A stretch of DNA of 64,000 nt. It comes from Anseranas semipalmata (lineage: Eukaryota; Chordata; Aves; Anseriformes; Anseranatidae). Positions 27,441 to 41,148 of this stretch are shown here, piece by piece. A model generated the notes under the pieces. It searched no databases and was not told where the DNA came from. It worked only from the letters and a program-made list of their open reading frames with translations. The stretch covers positions 501,329 through 565,328 of the forward strand of contig VXAA01004090.1 in assembly GCA_013399115.1 (NCBI GenBank). The letters run 5' to 3'. Every line of letters begins with the position of its first letter. Positions within the stretch are counted from its first letter, which is position 1. A program made the translations under genes and the position numbers.

Positions 27441-28606
27441 AGAGTCACCCCTGCTGCAACACCACAGACATGATTTTTCACCAGCACTGACTATGGCCAA
27501 GATCCCAAATGTGCCCAGCGATCTCCTGCTTGAGATGTGTTTGACAGAGGAATGCCAAGTGAGAGAAAAGAAGCAGAGATAAAGGACCTCTTAGACCCTC
27601 CTGCAATACCACAAGCATCACAAGGAATATACCCACCCTGAAAAAGACAACATCTGGGGAGACTGCAATTCAGGCAACAGAAGCACCATGCTATATATGA
27701 AGGAAGGATAAATGAAGCAAGCTGGACAACATAAGAATCTTTTCATTCATTGAACTCCTTCCAGAAATGAAGATGTGATTTTGAACAGCTTGGTAATTAT
27801 ATTTACCTTCGTATTTTTTTTTTTTTTAATTTTGTCTGCTTTCTCTACAATTCCAATTTCTAGTCTGGAGACCTTGTGACAGAGACTTGACATGAGCTCT
27901 GTTTGTGGGAGAACTGCAGCCTGGCTGTGTAGATGCAAGAAGTCTGAGTGAAGGTTTGAACTTTGGGTGCTCGTCTGCACTCAGATATCAATGTGTGTAG
28001 GTTTGTCCATTACCAGCTTGAAAAGTCTCTGCTCTAGAAAAAGGTTAAGGGACTTGATTTAAACTCTGATTGATAAAGAAAAGACATCAAGGTGACCTTT
28101 ATAATACAAACTGAATTTCAGGTCACTCTCCAAACTCAGATTGCAATAACGAAACAGGATTTGCAGGCAGACTGATGGATTAGATTAGTGGAAACTGGCC
28201 CCTAATTTTTCCACATTACCATCCCAATATCTGCTGTTGGCCCTCCAATTAAGACATTTCAGGAAAGCAACACGTATACTCTTGTTCAAGCCATTTTCCG
28301 ATTAAACAAGACCTGTCCTAGGCTAGTGAGGAGAAAAAACTAATGGCATTTCAGAGGTCTTTCCACCATCATGCCCTGCTCTGTGCTCTGCAGCGCCACA
28401 CACATATTTTCATCTGCAGATTCCTATTGCTAGCTTTGGGGAGTGCAGTGAAGATCCCTGTCATGCCTTTGCTTCCTCGGCTAACTGCAAAGCATTATTT
28501 CCCTTTCCCTCCTTTTTCAGTAATCTTGCTCATTTTGCTCCTTTCCATTAGCAGTATGGTCTTCCTGTAAAACTTCAGTATACAGGTTTATTTAAGCTGT
28601 TAAGCC

Positions 28607-28654
28607 ATATATTATATATGTATATAATATTTTATATATATATACATATATAAA
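28607..28654. repeat. AT-rich low-complexity block
   Basis: Imperfect TATA/ATAT repeats over about 48 bp, able to form cruciform-like pairing. No other feature is attached to it. Confidence 0.85.
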
Positions 28655-31600
28655 ATCTTGGTTTTGCAGCTGAAGATCCTAGTAGGTTGCCTTCCCCTTG
28701 TGTCTTGAATACCAACTTAGAATTCATCCAGTCCTCACACATAGTTAGGTTAAAACTGAACGTGCGCCTTTTCACCATCTGCAATTAATCATGTCTTCTG
28801 AGGCTACCAGCACTGCAGAACGTTTTCCTGAGTCTCACCAGGGCCCTTAAGAAGAATTAACTGGGTATTTTTCCCCTGGTGCAGACACTGATGTTTTGGC
28901 ACAGGAGAAAACAGTAGGATTTTTTTCTTCTTCTTCTTCTACACAGTGAAGTTTCTGATGTTTTTCTGTGAAAATTTACCCCAGCCATCTGGCTCATAAT
29001 GGGATGAGGCATCACTGAAGGATGACAGACAGAAAATGGACAAATTTACAGTGTTTTATTACCCTGTTTTCTCCCTGTGTTGGGAGTGTCAGAGACAATC
29101 AGCCAAGACGGATTCTCATTTCTAATCATAATAAAGGCAGGACATGGGGGGAACACAATAAAGCAGTAGCATCAGGGAAGGAAGGACAGTGTCCTAACAA
29201 GACATGTGGTTCCTCAAGTAGTCCTGAACTCCTGGTGACAGATTTCCAAAGCCTTGTCCAAAGGCAACTTGTTCTGGTTCACCCCTAGCTTGTCAAAGCA
29301 CTCCATTTCTGCCAAGGAGAGGAAGGTGGCATTGGCAAGGCAGTGGCTTTGCTCAGCCAGTGTCTGTGAAACAAGCTGGATCCCACCATGGAGCACCTCT
29401 GGAGTCCACACACAAGCGAGCTTCTGCCTTTCAGAGGTCCTGCTCATTTTTCAGCAGCGAGGAGGACGTGGGAGGACAGGGGGATTTCTCTTTGTGTGAA
29501 GCATCACAGAAGCCAATATTCATCAAGTCCTACCTGTGGCTGAATCAGACATAGACAAAAGGAGTAGAAGAAGCCCCAGCTCCTCACAGACCTCTATGGC
29601 TGAACAAGGACCAGCTGCTACCCCCATCAGATTAGCTAATTCCTTTGTATGGTCCATCCTTCTCTTTTTTCCTCTGCATAATTTGCTGCTTCATAACAAT
29701 TGCTGAAATTGCCCAAACCACAGTAATTTTAGACCCCAGCAGGCAGAGATGTCTCACATTACTCCTCCTTCAGGGGTTTCCTTCTGCAGAAGAAGTTGGC
29801 AAGATGAAAAAAGGGATGGTGTCATGCAAACAGAACAAGTAGGGAGAAAACCAAGGAAACTTCAGGCAAAAACAAAGACAGAACAAGGTCTGTTTGGGGT
29901 GTTAGGAAAACATGAGTCTGAGGGAACACCTCATCAAGCCATAGACATAAGTGCACCTCCTGTGTCAGTCCTAGAAGAAAGGGAGTTGGAGGAGGCGAGA
30001 AGGAGGGAAAGAAAGGAGAGAGATGGAAATTGGGCAAATTGGAGAGAGACTTTCTAACTAAATCATAACTTTAGCCTGAGAATTGTCTTTCAACACCTCA
30101 TGTTTTCACTCCATATGGCCTCACTTCTGGAATTTTCTTGTTCCATGAGTTTGGCTGCATTAGCTACTCATTTAATGACCAGCAAAGGAAGCCATTGGTG
30201 GGAGAACGACTGGGCATGGGGCAAGAAAAGACATAGGGGCCCAGAGTTCCCAGGAGTAAATAGAAAAGAGAAAACATCAACAATAAAAAAGCAGAAAATG
30301 TTATGTTTTGTCCAAATTTGTCCTTTTCCTTTGTGATTATGATGGGGCTGACAACAATCAGAAGCATTTCTGGATGGAGCTCCAGTTCAAAAATGCACAA
30401 GACCAGGCCCTCTCACAAAATTACCTGCTTTGAATTGATCCAGAAATTCTGTCACAACAGATTTTTCTGAAAATCTTTTCTCACTTTCACATCTGGAGAG
30501 AACTGTGCTTCTTCTAAAAATACTACTTCAGTTTGCACCCAAGTTTGGGGCCGGCTCTTACTCTGTTCAGAGTGGGTTCTGCACCATGAACCACAGCTGT
30601 GAATCAGTCCTGGGACCACTTCCAAACCATGCCTCTTTCTTCAGTGCCACCTTTCTAACAGCTGCATAGTCCCCAGAATGTATTCAGTATGTCTGAAACT
30701 GTTGTATGAGGGACTATTTAGCACTTATGGTGGGGGCAGGTTAAGATTAGAAGCTGTTAGGAAGATGATGACAGCAGAATCAGGCTAGGCAGAAGCAGTG
30801 TACAATTGTGGCTAGAACCCCAAATCCATGGATTAGTCCAGAAACTGGACAACATTGAAACAGTAGTACCCCAAACCCTTTCATCCTCAGAATTGCAAGG
30901 AAAAGCTTAACAAGGAGACCTGAACCCAGTGCTGCACTATCTACCTGGGTCCACATGCAAACTGTGGCACAGCTGAGAATGGCTGTTGGGACCAGGATGG
31001 CACCACCAGGATTCAGCTGGTGAAGCTGAAAAGGGCAATAGGTTCACCTTGGGACATCCAGGACTCAGAGATGTGCCCTCTGCAGGGGTAAGTACCAGCT
31101 GGTCCCGTTGCCTATTGGAGGGTGCACTGGCTGCTAGAGGTGGTGATGCTCCCGGTATGGCACCTCCCTGTCTCTCCATCACTCCAGGTGGGGATTGATG
31201 TCTAATCAAAGCTGTCAAGGAGAGCAGGGAGTTTTTTCATGCTGCTCCCAAATTAAGGAGTGGGAGGAAGAACCTGTGCAGGCATGAAGGTTGGAAGAAA
31301 GGCTCATGTGGACCCAACAGCTCTTTTCTGGATTTGCAGCAGTTCAGTGTGATTTATATGCACCCGAGGAGGGAATGCCTGTGCCAGGTGCTGGAGCTGG
31401 TCCCCATTTCTCTTCAGTGGAGATTTGGCTGGGGAAACGTGAGTCTTGATACCGCCTGAAAGCAGGCACTGCTGGGCTTCTGGTCCCTGCTGGAGCAGCC
31501 AGCCGAGGGGCATGGGCAGAGCCGTGATGGTGAATTTGCAGGCTGGGGAAGCTGATAGCCAAGGGCCTCAGAAACATCAGGGGCAGAAGGTAAGCCTCTG

Positions 31601-33123
31601 CGCTCCTGGTGGGAGACAGTCTTAAAGCTGCGAGGCTGCTGCTGAGACCTGGTTGCTTCCAGCTTTATTGTGATTATCCATCTCAGCAATAGGATGCTGC
31701 TAAGTGTCTGATTACTGTGTTGTTAAAGCCTTAAGCCTGAAATCTGACTACTGCATGGTCCCTTGAGGGGCAGCCAATCCTCCTCCGTCCCTCCACCAGT
31801 AATCCCTCCCTTCCCTCGGAAAAATAATAAAAAAGAAAGACAAGTGATATCTGTCTGCAGCAGCGCTTTCCAATCAAGTGAAAAGTAGCTGGAAAATCAA
31901 ATCAGCCGGTAAGTTCCTACAAAACACGACTCTATCTCTTTAAAATCTCCCTTTTTGAAGGGCTGAGCTGAACAGCAATAGCTGCTGATGTAAAACAAAC
32001 CATTATTCCTCCTATCTCCTCTCCAAGCCCCCTCCCAGCAGACGCATGAGTCTGAGGGAGGCAGATGCTCTCTGAAGACTATTTTCCTCTGTTAAATAAA
32101 TTCACTTTCAAATAATGTGTAATTAAATGTGTGGTATCGAATTAATGTTTTATTCTGAGCGCTCTGGCAGCAGGAGACCTAGGGGCCTGGCTGGTGGAAA
32201 GAAAACACGTTCACCAGAAAGACTCACTTCCCCTCTCCCAACCCCTTTTCCTCCTGCCCTGCCAGGAATCCCAATCCCTGCTTCTGAGAGCTGCTGGAGT
32301 GTACCAATGAGTCGGTGAGGATGATGCTTTATGTAAAGTCCCCTTTATGATACATTGCCATGGCACTCTTGGGCATTTACCCAGTGCAAAGACCTCTGCA
32401 GCCCACTCTGGTCCTTCCTCTACCTTTCTCCTGCTGGGCTTAGTCTTGCTCCTCAGAAGAGCTCAGGTGTATATTTAACAGTTGTATTCAAAAGGCAGAG
32501 CCCAGGTGTCCCCTCGGGATGTGAAATTGGTGCTGGATGTCTCAGGAGACAGACTGCTGAAGCTGGAGAGGCAGGTTGGCTTTGCAGCCTGGTGTCAGCC
32601 AGAAGTTATTAGAGGGGATGCAGGAGACAATGGGAATCTTTGGTCTGTTTTTAAGTCTTTTGTCTGGAACGTTAGTAAGGTTTTAGTCCCACCAACAGCG
32701 TTTTGTTCTCCCTTGGGAGCTGAGGAACCACCAGTGCATACAAAGGCATGAGCAGGTGTGGGGCAAACCTGCACCCATGCTTTGCAGAGATGGCAGAAGC
32801 GAGGGGGACCAACGGTGTCTGTCCGCACCCAATGGCATCTTGACATGTGCCATCTTCACAGGATGTTTGTGCTTCTGCAGGACTCTGTAAAGTGTTCTGC
32901 ATCCCAGCTGAGACTGCTCTGCACCCAGTAGCCATGGGACACTTTATATTCCTCTCTTGGTAAAAATAATTACCAGGTGTTTTGTACTCTGACTTATGGG
33001 ACTGAAATGGATGAGAGGAGATTGAAATTGTGTTTTGTTTTTATAGGAGTGTTGGATAGGTCAAGCTGTGACAAGTTTTTCCTTAAAATGTGTTTGTGGG
33101 GTTGGTGCTAAATGCATTTTAAA

Positions 33124-33153
33124 ATTATTATTATTATTATTATTATTATTATT
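33124..33153. repeat. (ATT)10 microsatellite
   Basis: Ten uninterrupted ATT units, likely polymorphic. Confidence 0.95.
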
Positions 33154-33903
33154 GAAATGAAGAAAATGAAAGTTAGCTTTGGTTGGGGCTTAAACTTCCC
33201 AGGTATGTCACAGCAGCCTATGTCACCTGCTGCCAAACCAAGGCATTGGTTTTCAATGAGGTATGGGAGCCTGGCAGGATGTGGGCATGCACCTGTTGAT
33301 CTGTTGGTTGAAGCTGTGGTTGTGTTTCCCCTTCCTCTCAGCTCTTCCACGCACATGCACACACGCACACACACACCATGCCTTGATGCTCACCTTTAGC
33401 TCAGAATACATTGTACATGCAGGCTGTCACTGCTGGCTGATGCAGGGGCTCTCGCTGCTGCTGTGCGGCTGATATTGGAGCTGGTGCTGCAGCAGAGATG
33501 CAGCAGCTTCAGTTACTGCAACTCAGCAGGTGCTAATCCAGTTGCTCTTTGCCACTAATCAAAGCACTGTGCAGCTTGAGGGCTGCTTGGCAGAATAGCG
33601 GCTCTCCTTCAAGTCAAGGTTGGCTGGAGTTAGCTGATGAGTGAAAGGCAGCCCTTTGGGTCAGTGATTCCTCTCCACGTGGTGTTGTGACAGCAAAGGC
33701 CAGAGGAGCTGATGATGCCCTGATTGGTAGAGGTATGCTTGGAAGTGGTGTAAGGTATTTCGAAAGGATCAGAGATGCAGACTACAGAGGTTGTTCTTCT
33801 GTTCTCCCATTTTCTTGAGTCTGATTACACTGAACATCATAGACTGGTATTCTGGATTTTCTTTTTAGCACAGATTGTCCAGCTAAATGCATCAAGGCCC
33901 ACT

Positions 33904-33938
33904 TTTGTTTGTTTGTTTGTTTGTTTGTTTGTTTGTTT
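33904..33938. repeat. (TTTG)n microsatellite
   Basis: About eight to nine units of TTTG without interruption. Confidence 0.95.
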
Positions 33939-34969
33939 TACCAAGATCTACTTAGCAGCACGTACTGCATTAGCTCCAGGTCAGCTGGGCAATAATGACT
34001 CCTTCTCATCTGGGATCTGCATTGGTGCCTTGCAGCTGCTCACAAGGAATGAAGGGAATGGCAAGAAAATACACAGAACTGCAGAAACTTAATGTAGGCG
34101 CCTTTTAAGGTCTTTATGGATGAGTATGATCATGACTTTGATGATGTAATAGGTATTCAGGCACCAGGGGCTGCCTGAAAGCCAGTTGCCAGCACCTTGG
34201 TATGATAGAAGACACGAAAAAGTCTGAAGAGAGGCTGTGGAGCCAAATGCTATATATTGATTTGCTGGAGATAGAAAAGCCTGGGAAGGGATGCAAAGAG
34301 AGGGGTAACAGTAAAAGTGAGAGCATCTGTTGTGTTTCAGGTTGTTTCTATCAAGGCCAAAGGAGAGAATTCTGAAGTAATGAAGATGTGAGATGGAAAG
34401 TCTCTCTCTGTATTTTTGCTGTGTGGACACACACAAATGGCTATTAGAGCTGTCACACAGAATTAGCAAGATTGAAATACAGCCTCAGAACTGCAGAGGA
34501 AGGTCTGAGAGAGGTGGTCTTGCAGGGTCTGCAAAGCAGGGGGTGGGAAGAACATTGGTGCACCTGCAGGTTGGAGCCCAGATGTCTCAGCCAAGGACTA
34601 TGCCTGCTCCACGAAGGTCCCAGAGTTTCAGATATGCTTTAGATAAAACTCTATGGTTTTGGACTCTTTTTGAAAGGACTCCCAGAACTGCTTGGTGCTT
34701 ATAATCACAATTATTTTGAACCTGAGTCCTTGAAGGGTGCCTTGACAGAGGAGCTTGGCAAAGAACCAGAGTCTGGGCACAGAGCTGAGCTGCTGAAGTG
34801 TGTACCTAGGCCTTTCTCAAAGGTTGCTCATGTCAGAGCTGGGAGAGAAGCCACCTGAAGTGGGGGGCTACCTACTTGGGGTCTGTAAGGAGATCAGAAA
34901 CAGCCTGTTTATTTCTCCATTTTTTAAAATGATGTGGGACTGATTCTCTCTTTGTTTACATGTACTTCA

Positions 34970-35035
34970 CAGCAGCCCACAATTGAAATCAATATCCTCC
35001 ATTGACTTTGATGGATTTGCACCAGGCCATGAGGG
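34970..35035. repeat. MITE-like remnant
   Basis: ACAATTGAAATCAATATCCTCCATTGACTTTGATGGATTTGCACCAGGCC contains the mirrored GAAxTCAAT / ATTGACTTxxATGG elements and the GCACCAGGCC ending of palindromic non-autonomous DNA elements found in sauropsid genomes. The pattern was recognised from memory; the family name is not assigned. Confidence 0.35.
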
Positions 35036-35145
35036 AGACCCAGACTCTGTGCAGCTAAACTATGCATTATCTTCTCTCACTACAAGACAAGTCTGTGAGA
35101 GAATGACTTATCAACCCTCCAGCGGCAAGGCTTTTTGATCTGGTC

Positions 35146-35180
35146 CTACCTGATCTGCGCACTTTACTCTGATCAGGTAG
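35146..35180. other. Perfect 10-bp inverted repeat (hairpin)
   Basis: CTACCTGATC at 35146-35155 and GATCAGGTAG at 35171-35180 are perfect reverse complements separated by 15 nt. It could form a stem-loop in DNA or in the NTRK3 pre-mRNA. The stem is too short for a microRNA precursor and no function is assigned. Confidence 0.7.
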
Positions 35181-38111
35181 ATCGGGTAACTCATCAAGAT
35201 GCTTGGTTGACATTCAGATTGCAATTGACTGCCTGACATGAAAAGCACTCTGGTAGTTACATGTCTTAATGACACAATTTCTAGTGCAAATAGTGAGCTT
35301 GGTTTATTTGCTTTTAATTGTCAAGGAGCAGGCAAGCTATGCAGGATTTATTCATAAGAATTATTTTAGCAGTGAGTCAGGAAAGAAGTGAATGAATCAT
35401 ATTGACTAACTGAGAACTTTGCTACCTTTTTGTGGACAACTTATGTATAAGGGAAAAAAGAGACAATTCTTCAGCATAAATTAGTTGTTACAGCAAATGA
35501 CTCAGCTGCTACTGAAAAATGTCATGGTTGTTATCATTTATACAGTGTTGTTCATGCAAATGAGGCTTTAGAAGCTTATGAAAATCAAGGCCATTACCAC
35601 AAAGAGCCTAGGATCAGACTCCAATCAGGATACCCTAAGAACACATCTGAAAGAAGTCAGTTTTAAAACAGGGATTGAACAGGAAGAAAGACAAGAAATA
35701 GGAAGCCAGGTCAAGGGAGAAGAAATGACATGAAGTGACAAAGCTAAAGGAGGGAGGAGCTGGTGATGGAGAGGTGCAGGAAAGGAGCTATTTCTAGGGA
35801 AAACAGACCCATGTGTAAAGGAGAAGAAACTGTTAGACAATTTATATTGGTCATTTCTAGGCTAGAAGAGAAAGCTTTTGATAAAGAGGGCTGCAAAAGT
35901 AAAAGAAAAGATTTCCATAGGTTTGCTCTGTTTCTCCAGAGAGCTACATGTTGTTTGTGAACTAAGAGCCTAAGCAGAAGAAATCCACTAGAAATACGGC
36001 ACCCAGATGGACCACTGTTCAGGAGTTTGAAAGGAGGTGTAAGGAGTTAATTTCAGATCTAGTTCCAATTGGAACAGATGATCCAGCTTAAGTAGTTTTG
36101 CATTTTGCTGTAACTTAGATACTGTCACTGCTTATGGTTTACTCTATTTGGAGTTTGATTTGTCCATTTACCTCCCACTGTAGTCATCTGTGTCCAAACA
36201 CTGCATCATGCGCATGCAGGTTTCAAGAATATTATCAAACTGTGGTTTTAAGGATGCTGGTTGTGATGGGAATCTCAAATGCAGAATTTGCAATATCATT
36301 GAACCCTTCTCTTCCTTGCCTGACCCCCAGGACTGATTTGGAAATGAGACAATAATTGGAAAATTATATTCATGAAATGGGCCCAAGCAAGTTCCTGATT
36401 TGTTCTCATGTGATTGAAATGTAGCTGTTATTGGAAAAAGGGTGTTTTCACTGCACACCATCTGTCATCAGCTCTATAAGCTCTACCTGGGATTTGGAAG
36501 TTTAGCTGGGATCTTTCTGCCTTGACCTTGTCACAAGCAAGAGAGATTCTGCAATATTAGTGTAAAAGATGGGTGAAGAGTCATTGAATCAGTCATATAA
36601 GTGAAAAAGTTCTGGCTTTTCCAGGCTCCTTCCCAGGGGCTAGAGCGGAAGCAACCTATCAGGACATAGTAGATTGATGTATGAGAAAAGCAGAATTAAT
36701 CTTGTTCCATCTTCCTCTTCCCCTATATCCCTGGCTGTGCTGGGTCTGCAAGGTTAGCAAACTAGAATACGTTTGTGTCAAGAACAGGAGCAGATGCAAC
36801 TAAAGGACACGTGGGAACAAATACAGGGAGGAAGAAGTTGCTGTTTTTAGACTGCCACTTTTCTGACTGAATGCACTTTAAGCACAGATCGAGTCAGCCA
36901 TTCCGCAGAAGGTTCAGAGGAGGTTAGGTAAGATCCCATCGCAGATCTAAAGCCACAACCCTTCTGCCTTGAGTATTCCAGAGAAAAGGAAAGCTTTCTG
37001 CTCTGAAGATAATTTGTAATTTTGTGCAGCATCCCAGATTTACCCTCTTGCTAACACTCTTGCTTACCCATGTGCTAACATCATTGAACCCAAGTTGTAG
37101 GGCATTTCCAACAAGCTGCAGGTCGGCTGTTTTCTGTTGTGGTTCATGTGTTATTCAGAACTACAGCGGAGGCGAGGGCTTGAAACACATTCTCCATGTG
37201 TTAAACTTTGATGGACAAGAAAGAAGGTGGAGGATCTGCCTAGTTCTCCTTCTTCTGTATCAGACAGTGACAAAGTAATCCTGAAACAAGGACTGCAAGA
37301 TGTTTCATTTTAAACTGGAATTACTTCAGTGTTGTGCGCTCACATCCTTCCTGTAGATACAGCACAGCCTTGAGTGAATTCCCATCATGCTGTCAAGTCT
37401 GGTTATTTTCCTGTCGGGTCTTGCTGTGGTTCCTGCATAGATTCTTCTTTTGAACTGTCTTGTTGGCTTGTTTTTATAAGTTAATGGTACGGTGGGGGGG
37501 AGGAAAATAAGAGAGTGGTACTTACGGGAAGACAGTTTGCATACACCTTGTCAGCAGGGCTGACCGCAACGAAGCTGAGACAGATTAGCACACCAATGCC
37601 TGCCTAAAACAAATAAACACCAGCTGTTTATCAGACAGGGCTCAGCTTCCTCCAGGAGGAGGTAAACAGATTTATGCAGATGAACCTCCCAGGTGCCCTT
37701 GCAGCACAGCGTCTTTCATGGCTATTTGGTCTTCCTTATGAGTTACAGCCAGGACAGACAAGCGAAGAATAGATGCAAGGTTAGCGCAATAACACAGCCA
37801 TTCGTACAGCGCCAGGGCGCTTTGTCACTGCTTTGTGCTTAAAGCCCATATTTAATAATAATGTAGGATTAATCACAGTGCTGATCTCACTGTGAATGGA
37901 AGAAGTTGATGTAAACTTCAGTATTTTAAGCCTATAGCATGTGAAAAAGCAATTTATTATAACTCACTTATTATTCCATTTGTGCCTAAATTACTATGAA
38001 AGAAAAATTATGGCCATTCAAGGCTGAGGGAAATTGTGATCAGTAAAAGTACTTTTCTCACTCTCCATTAAGATTGTCCAGTTGCTGTCTAACTGCTTAA
38101 CTTCGCAAACC

Positions 38112-38129
38112 TTTTTTTTTTTTTTTTTT
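38112..38129. repeat. Poly-T tract
   Basis: A run of 18 T residues; no element body recognised. Confidence 0.9.
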
Positions 38130-39899
38130 GTTATAACCATCCAAGTTTACTTTAAACCAGCAGTGCTACAAGTCTGCTACCTCAGCAGCATTGCTCCTCG
38201 CTTGGATCATCTCCTTCTGTCACAGTATCTCCTTACATTCTTCATACGCGTTTTCCCTGAAGCTTCATAGGTGACCCTAACAACTTGCTGTGAAATCTTG
38301 GTTTTGAAGACAGATGGGATATTATTTTAATAATGTAGACATAATTACACAGTCTGGACGCTGGCTCTCAGAAACTTCTCATCGTTTATTAAGACATTGT
38401 TGGGAAGCAATACAGGGAGCTGAAAATTTGGGGTAAGACCCCAGGGAGTTCAGACAGAGAGGTTTGCTTCAGTTCCCATGATGTTACCAATTACCAGAAG
38501 TGTTAATAATTTCAAATACTATCACTGATTATTCTGCAACAGCTTCCTTTTTAACTTTATCTCACATCAAATTGGGCAGTTGTATTGCAGTGCTACATTT
38601 CTGTTGAGATTCTGAGTTTTTTGAAGTATACTTGGATTCCTCTTAATACAGGATCATTTCCCAGCAGCTTTCTTGAGTGCTGCTGATCAGGAGACCAAGA
38701 ATGCAAATACATGGTTTGTCAATACAGCAAATCTTAGATACTATAGTGATGAGTGTTAGAGAAATGCTTGCCAAGAGAAAGAGGAAAAAAAAAAACACAA
38801 CAACTTTTCCTTACTCTATTAAGTAAATTGTGCCATTTGAGCTCTTCTTAGATTAGGACTTTCCTCACCTAAGTGCATCACTTGACATTTCAACATGTAA
38901 TATTTCAGATTTCTCAAGGTACTCCTTAAACACTCAACTAAACCAGGTGGAGAAGGCAAAGTCCACATGTGAGTTGCTCTCCCTGGGTGTCATTGCAGAT
39001 TTAAAACCAAAGTCATTTTGGATGTGCCTACCATCCCGTGCCTTAATGTTGCTAATATTAATAATATTGGTTACTAATGGTTTTCAGTCTATTGAACGAT
39101 TAATGAAAAGGTCGATGGGAATTCTCTATAGAGGCATCGTTCATTACAAGGCCCATTGCTTATGCAATCTTGCTGCATCCATCTTTCCAAACAAGCAAAA
39201 GGGCCACAGATTGCAGCTCCTTAAACCTGCTTGTGAGCTCCTAATGAGAAATCCTAATTGTATGAAAGCTATTATGATGTTACTCTTCCAATCAATTGAC
39301 TCTTTGATGTGTTGAGTTGTACCTAGGTTGTTGTGAGGCATTTGCTCCCTTGGGTCAATGTCGGTGCCTACTGAATCAAGCTTGGGTGACAGGAGCTGCT
39401 GGCAGATAGAGATCGCCATTAATGATGCTTTCTTGCAGCCAATTTGAAACCTGGTGTCAATCACCTCCATCTTTTGCATCTCCAGTGCCCCAAGGGAAAT
39501 GCATCTGAGCTGAGGGGTGCATACTCATACAGTTCCTGTGGCACATGGAAGAGATGGAAAAAGATTCAAAGGCAGTCCAGCCTGTGAGCTAACAGTTATG
39601 AATGGTTCAGGGAGGGAATGGGAAGAGGGCATTGTCCCATCTAATGCCTCTGCTTGAGGAGACCTCTAATGCATCAGCTTTTGCTCACCAAGCACTGGAG
39701 AAGAGTGTGTAGCTCTCACTGCCCTGCTGTGACCATCAGGCTGAAGCTCTGGGTGATCTGTGCTATAACAGTCTTCAGAGGCAGGCAGTTAGCTCCAGTG
39801 AAGAGTCATTTAGAGGGATGACGTTTTGGGCACCATGCTTCCAGACAATGCTATGGTGGCTGTGCATCTCTAGCTGCCTCCATAGTTCATTTCAAGATT

Positions 39900-39926
39900 A
39901 AAAAAAAAAAAAAAAAAAAAAAAAAA
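39900..39926. repeat. Poly-A tract
   Basis: A run of 27 A residues about 1.1 kb upstream of the first kinase exon. No retroelement body recognised. Confidence 0.9.
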
Positions 39927-41017
39927 GCTTCTTCATATTGGCAGAGGAGCTATATGGGCACTGTGATGCTAGAAAGTGTGCTTAGAGCTTTGGCAGGAAG
40001 TAGCTGTGTCCTAGTGTTGTCCCCAGAAGAGAGCATGGAGACCCCCAACCTCTCCCTGCAATCAGTGGCATTTAATCATGACCCTGCATTTATGGAGATC
40101 TCACTAGTCTCTTGTTTACCCTTGTAGATGCCTAATACCTGGGTGGATCTAGCCTTATGAATGACCCTGTTAGCTGATGTGTGAACAGCTGGCACAGACC
40201 AATCTTTATAGGCTTCTGTATCTCTGTTAAATTAATAGCTATTGCTCTTTTGATTCTTCCTGGAACCTCAGTTGCTATTCTCTGTCAGTCCTCACCATTC
40301 TAAATGTCAGTGGAAAGGATCATTGAAACTAATGGTTTGAGTTCATCTGTTGTACCAGGGACTTTATACTGCGGTGACCTGGTTTCTGAGGGAACGGTTG
40401 CGTAGGAGATGGATGCAGGGTCAGGGTCTTGTTGCAGGGCAGTGCTTGGTGCTTCCAACCAGCTCCTGCTAGTGCCCTAAGGTGCATGGGGGTCAGTGGT
40501 TCTCTTCCCCTTGGGAACTCTTTGACTTGCCAAAATTCAGCCTCAGAAATCTGCTTGAGTCTGGGTTTAAACTGATCCCTGTTGAAATGCAAAATTCAAC
40601 AGCTTCTGGGAACTCAAACTTTTAATCTCACCTGGCCTGGCATCAGAAGTATGTGACCTTTACTACGCCTCACAGGAGATGAATTATTTCCCAGATCATT
40701 CCAAAAAGATTCACGTCTTTGTGGCAGATTTTGCCCCAAAAGTTCCTCTCCCTGAGGACTAGCCTGCTACAAGCTTGTAGTGAAAACGTGATAAACCTCA
40801 ATACTTCCCTCGCAGATGTTTTGCATAAGACTAGCTCCATCCCAGAGATGGCTGCATTCCGTGGGTGGGTAAAAAGATCCTGTAGATATTTTTGCAAAGC
40901 AATTTCAGATCCTTTGCAGCTTGCTAGAAAATTGAATTAGTTGTTTTCCATTCCCTGAATTAACCCTGATTCATTCTTCCCTCAACCCTCTCCCTCTTCC
41001 TCCCCTCCCTCCAACAG

Positions 41018-41148
41018 ATGTCCAGCATATTAAGAGGAGAGACATCGTTTTGAAGAGGGAGCTGGGAGAAGGTGCCTTTGGGAAGGTGTTCTTGGCCGAG
41101 TGTTACAACCTCAGCCCCACCAATGACAAAATGCTGGTGGCAGTGAAG
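41018..41148 (+). CDS. NTRK3: TrkC first kinase exon (glycine loop and VAVK)
   Basis: This 131-nt exon lies between CTCCAACAG at 41017 and AAG|GTAAAT at 41149. It starts with the last two bases of a split codon and reads [20 protein letters not shown], then [10 protein letters not shown], ending MLVAVK. It carries the end of the juxtamembrane region and the start of the kinase N-lobe. The glycine-rich loop GEGAFG is at 41065-41082 and the ATP-anchoring lysine of VAVK is at 41146-41148. TrkC rather than TrkB is indicated by IKRRD (TrkB has IKRHN) and LSPTND (TrkB has LCPEQD). From memory, human TrkC has K where this has N in LSPTND (codon 41122-41124), a mild change outside the catalytic motifs. 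In human tumours the ETV6-NTRK3 fusion enters NTRK3 at the equivalent exon. The upstream partner exon is outside the window or unrecognised. The exon ends in phase 0. Confidence 0.98.

Larger units (their letters stand above)
13111..41017 (+). other. NTRK3: NTRK3 intron between truncated-isoform exon and first kinase exon
   Basis: About 28 kb with no recognisable coding exon. It holds a short GTCT run at 13438-13456, a T-run at 15118-15137, a MIR-like relic at 25040-25110, a decayed LINE reverse-transcriptase remnant at about 26930-27440, an AT-rich low-complexity block at 28607-28654, (ATT)n at 33124-33153, (CA)n near 33350-33377, (TTTG)n at 33904-33938, a MITE-like remnant at 34970-35035, a T-run at 38112-38129 and an A-run at 39900-39926. 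Two stretches (31830-32165 and 38960-39480) look like conserved non-coding DNA by composition. The longest frame, 165 codons on the minus strand at 24507-25004, has no recognisable motif and is taken as chance. Confidence 0.8.

Noticed and set aside
35146..35180. Hairpin considered as a microRNA precursor
   Set aside because: The stem is only 10 bp with a 15-nt loop, and pairing does not extend far enough outward.
38947..39315. 122-codon + frame with a hydrophobic stretch (LMLLILIILV)
   Set aside because: The hydrophobic run comes from AT-rich DNA and there is no splice or promoter context. The region is better explained as possible conserved non-coding DNA.
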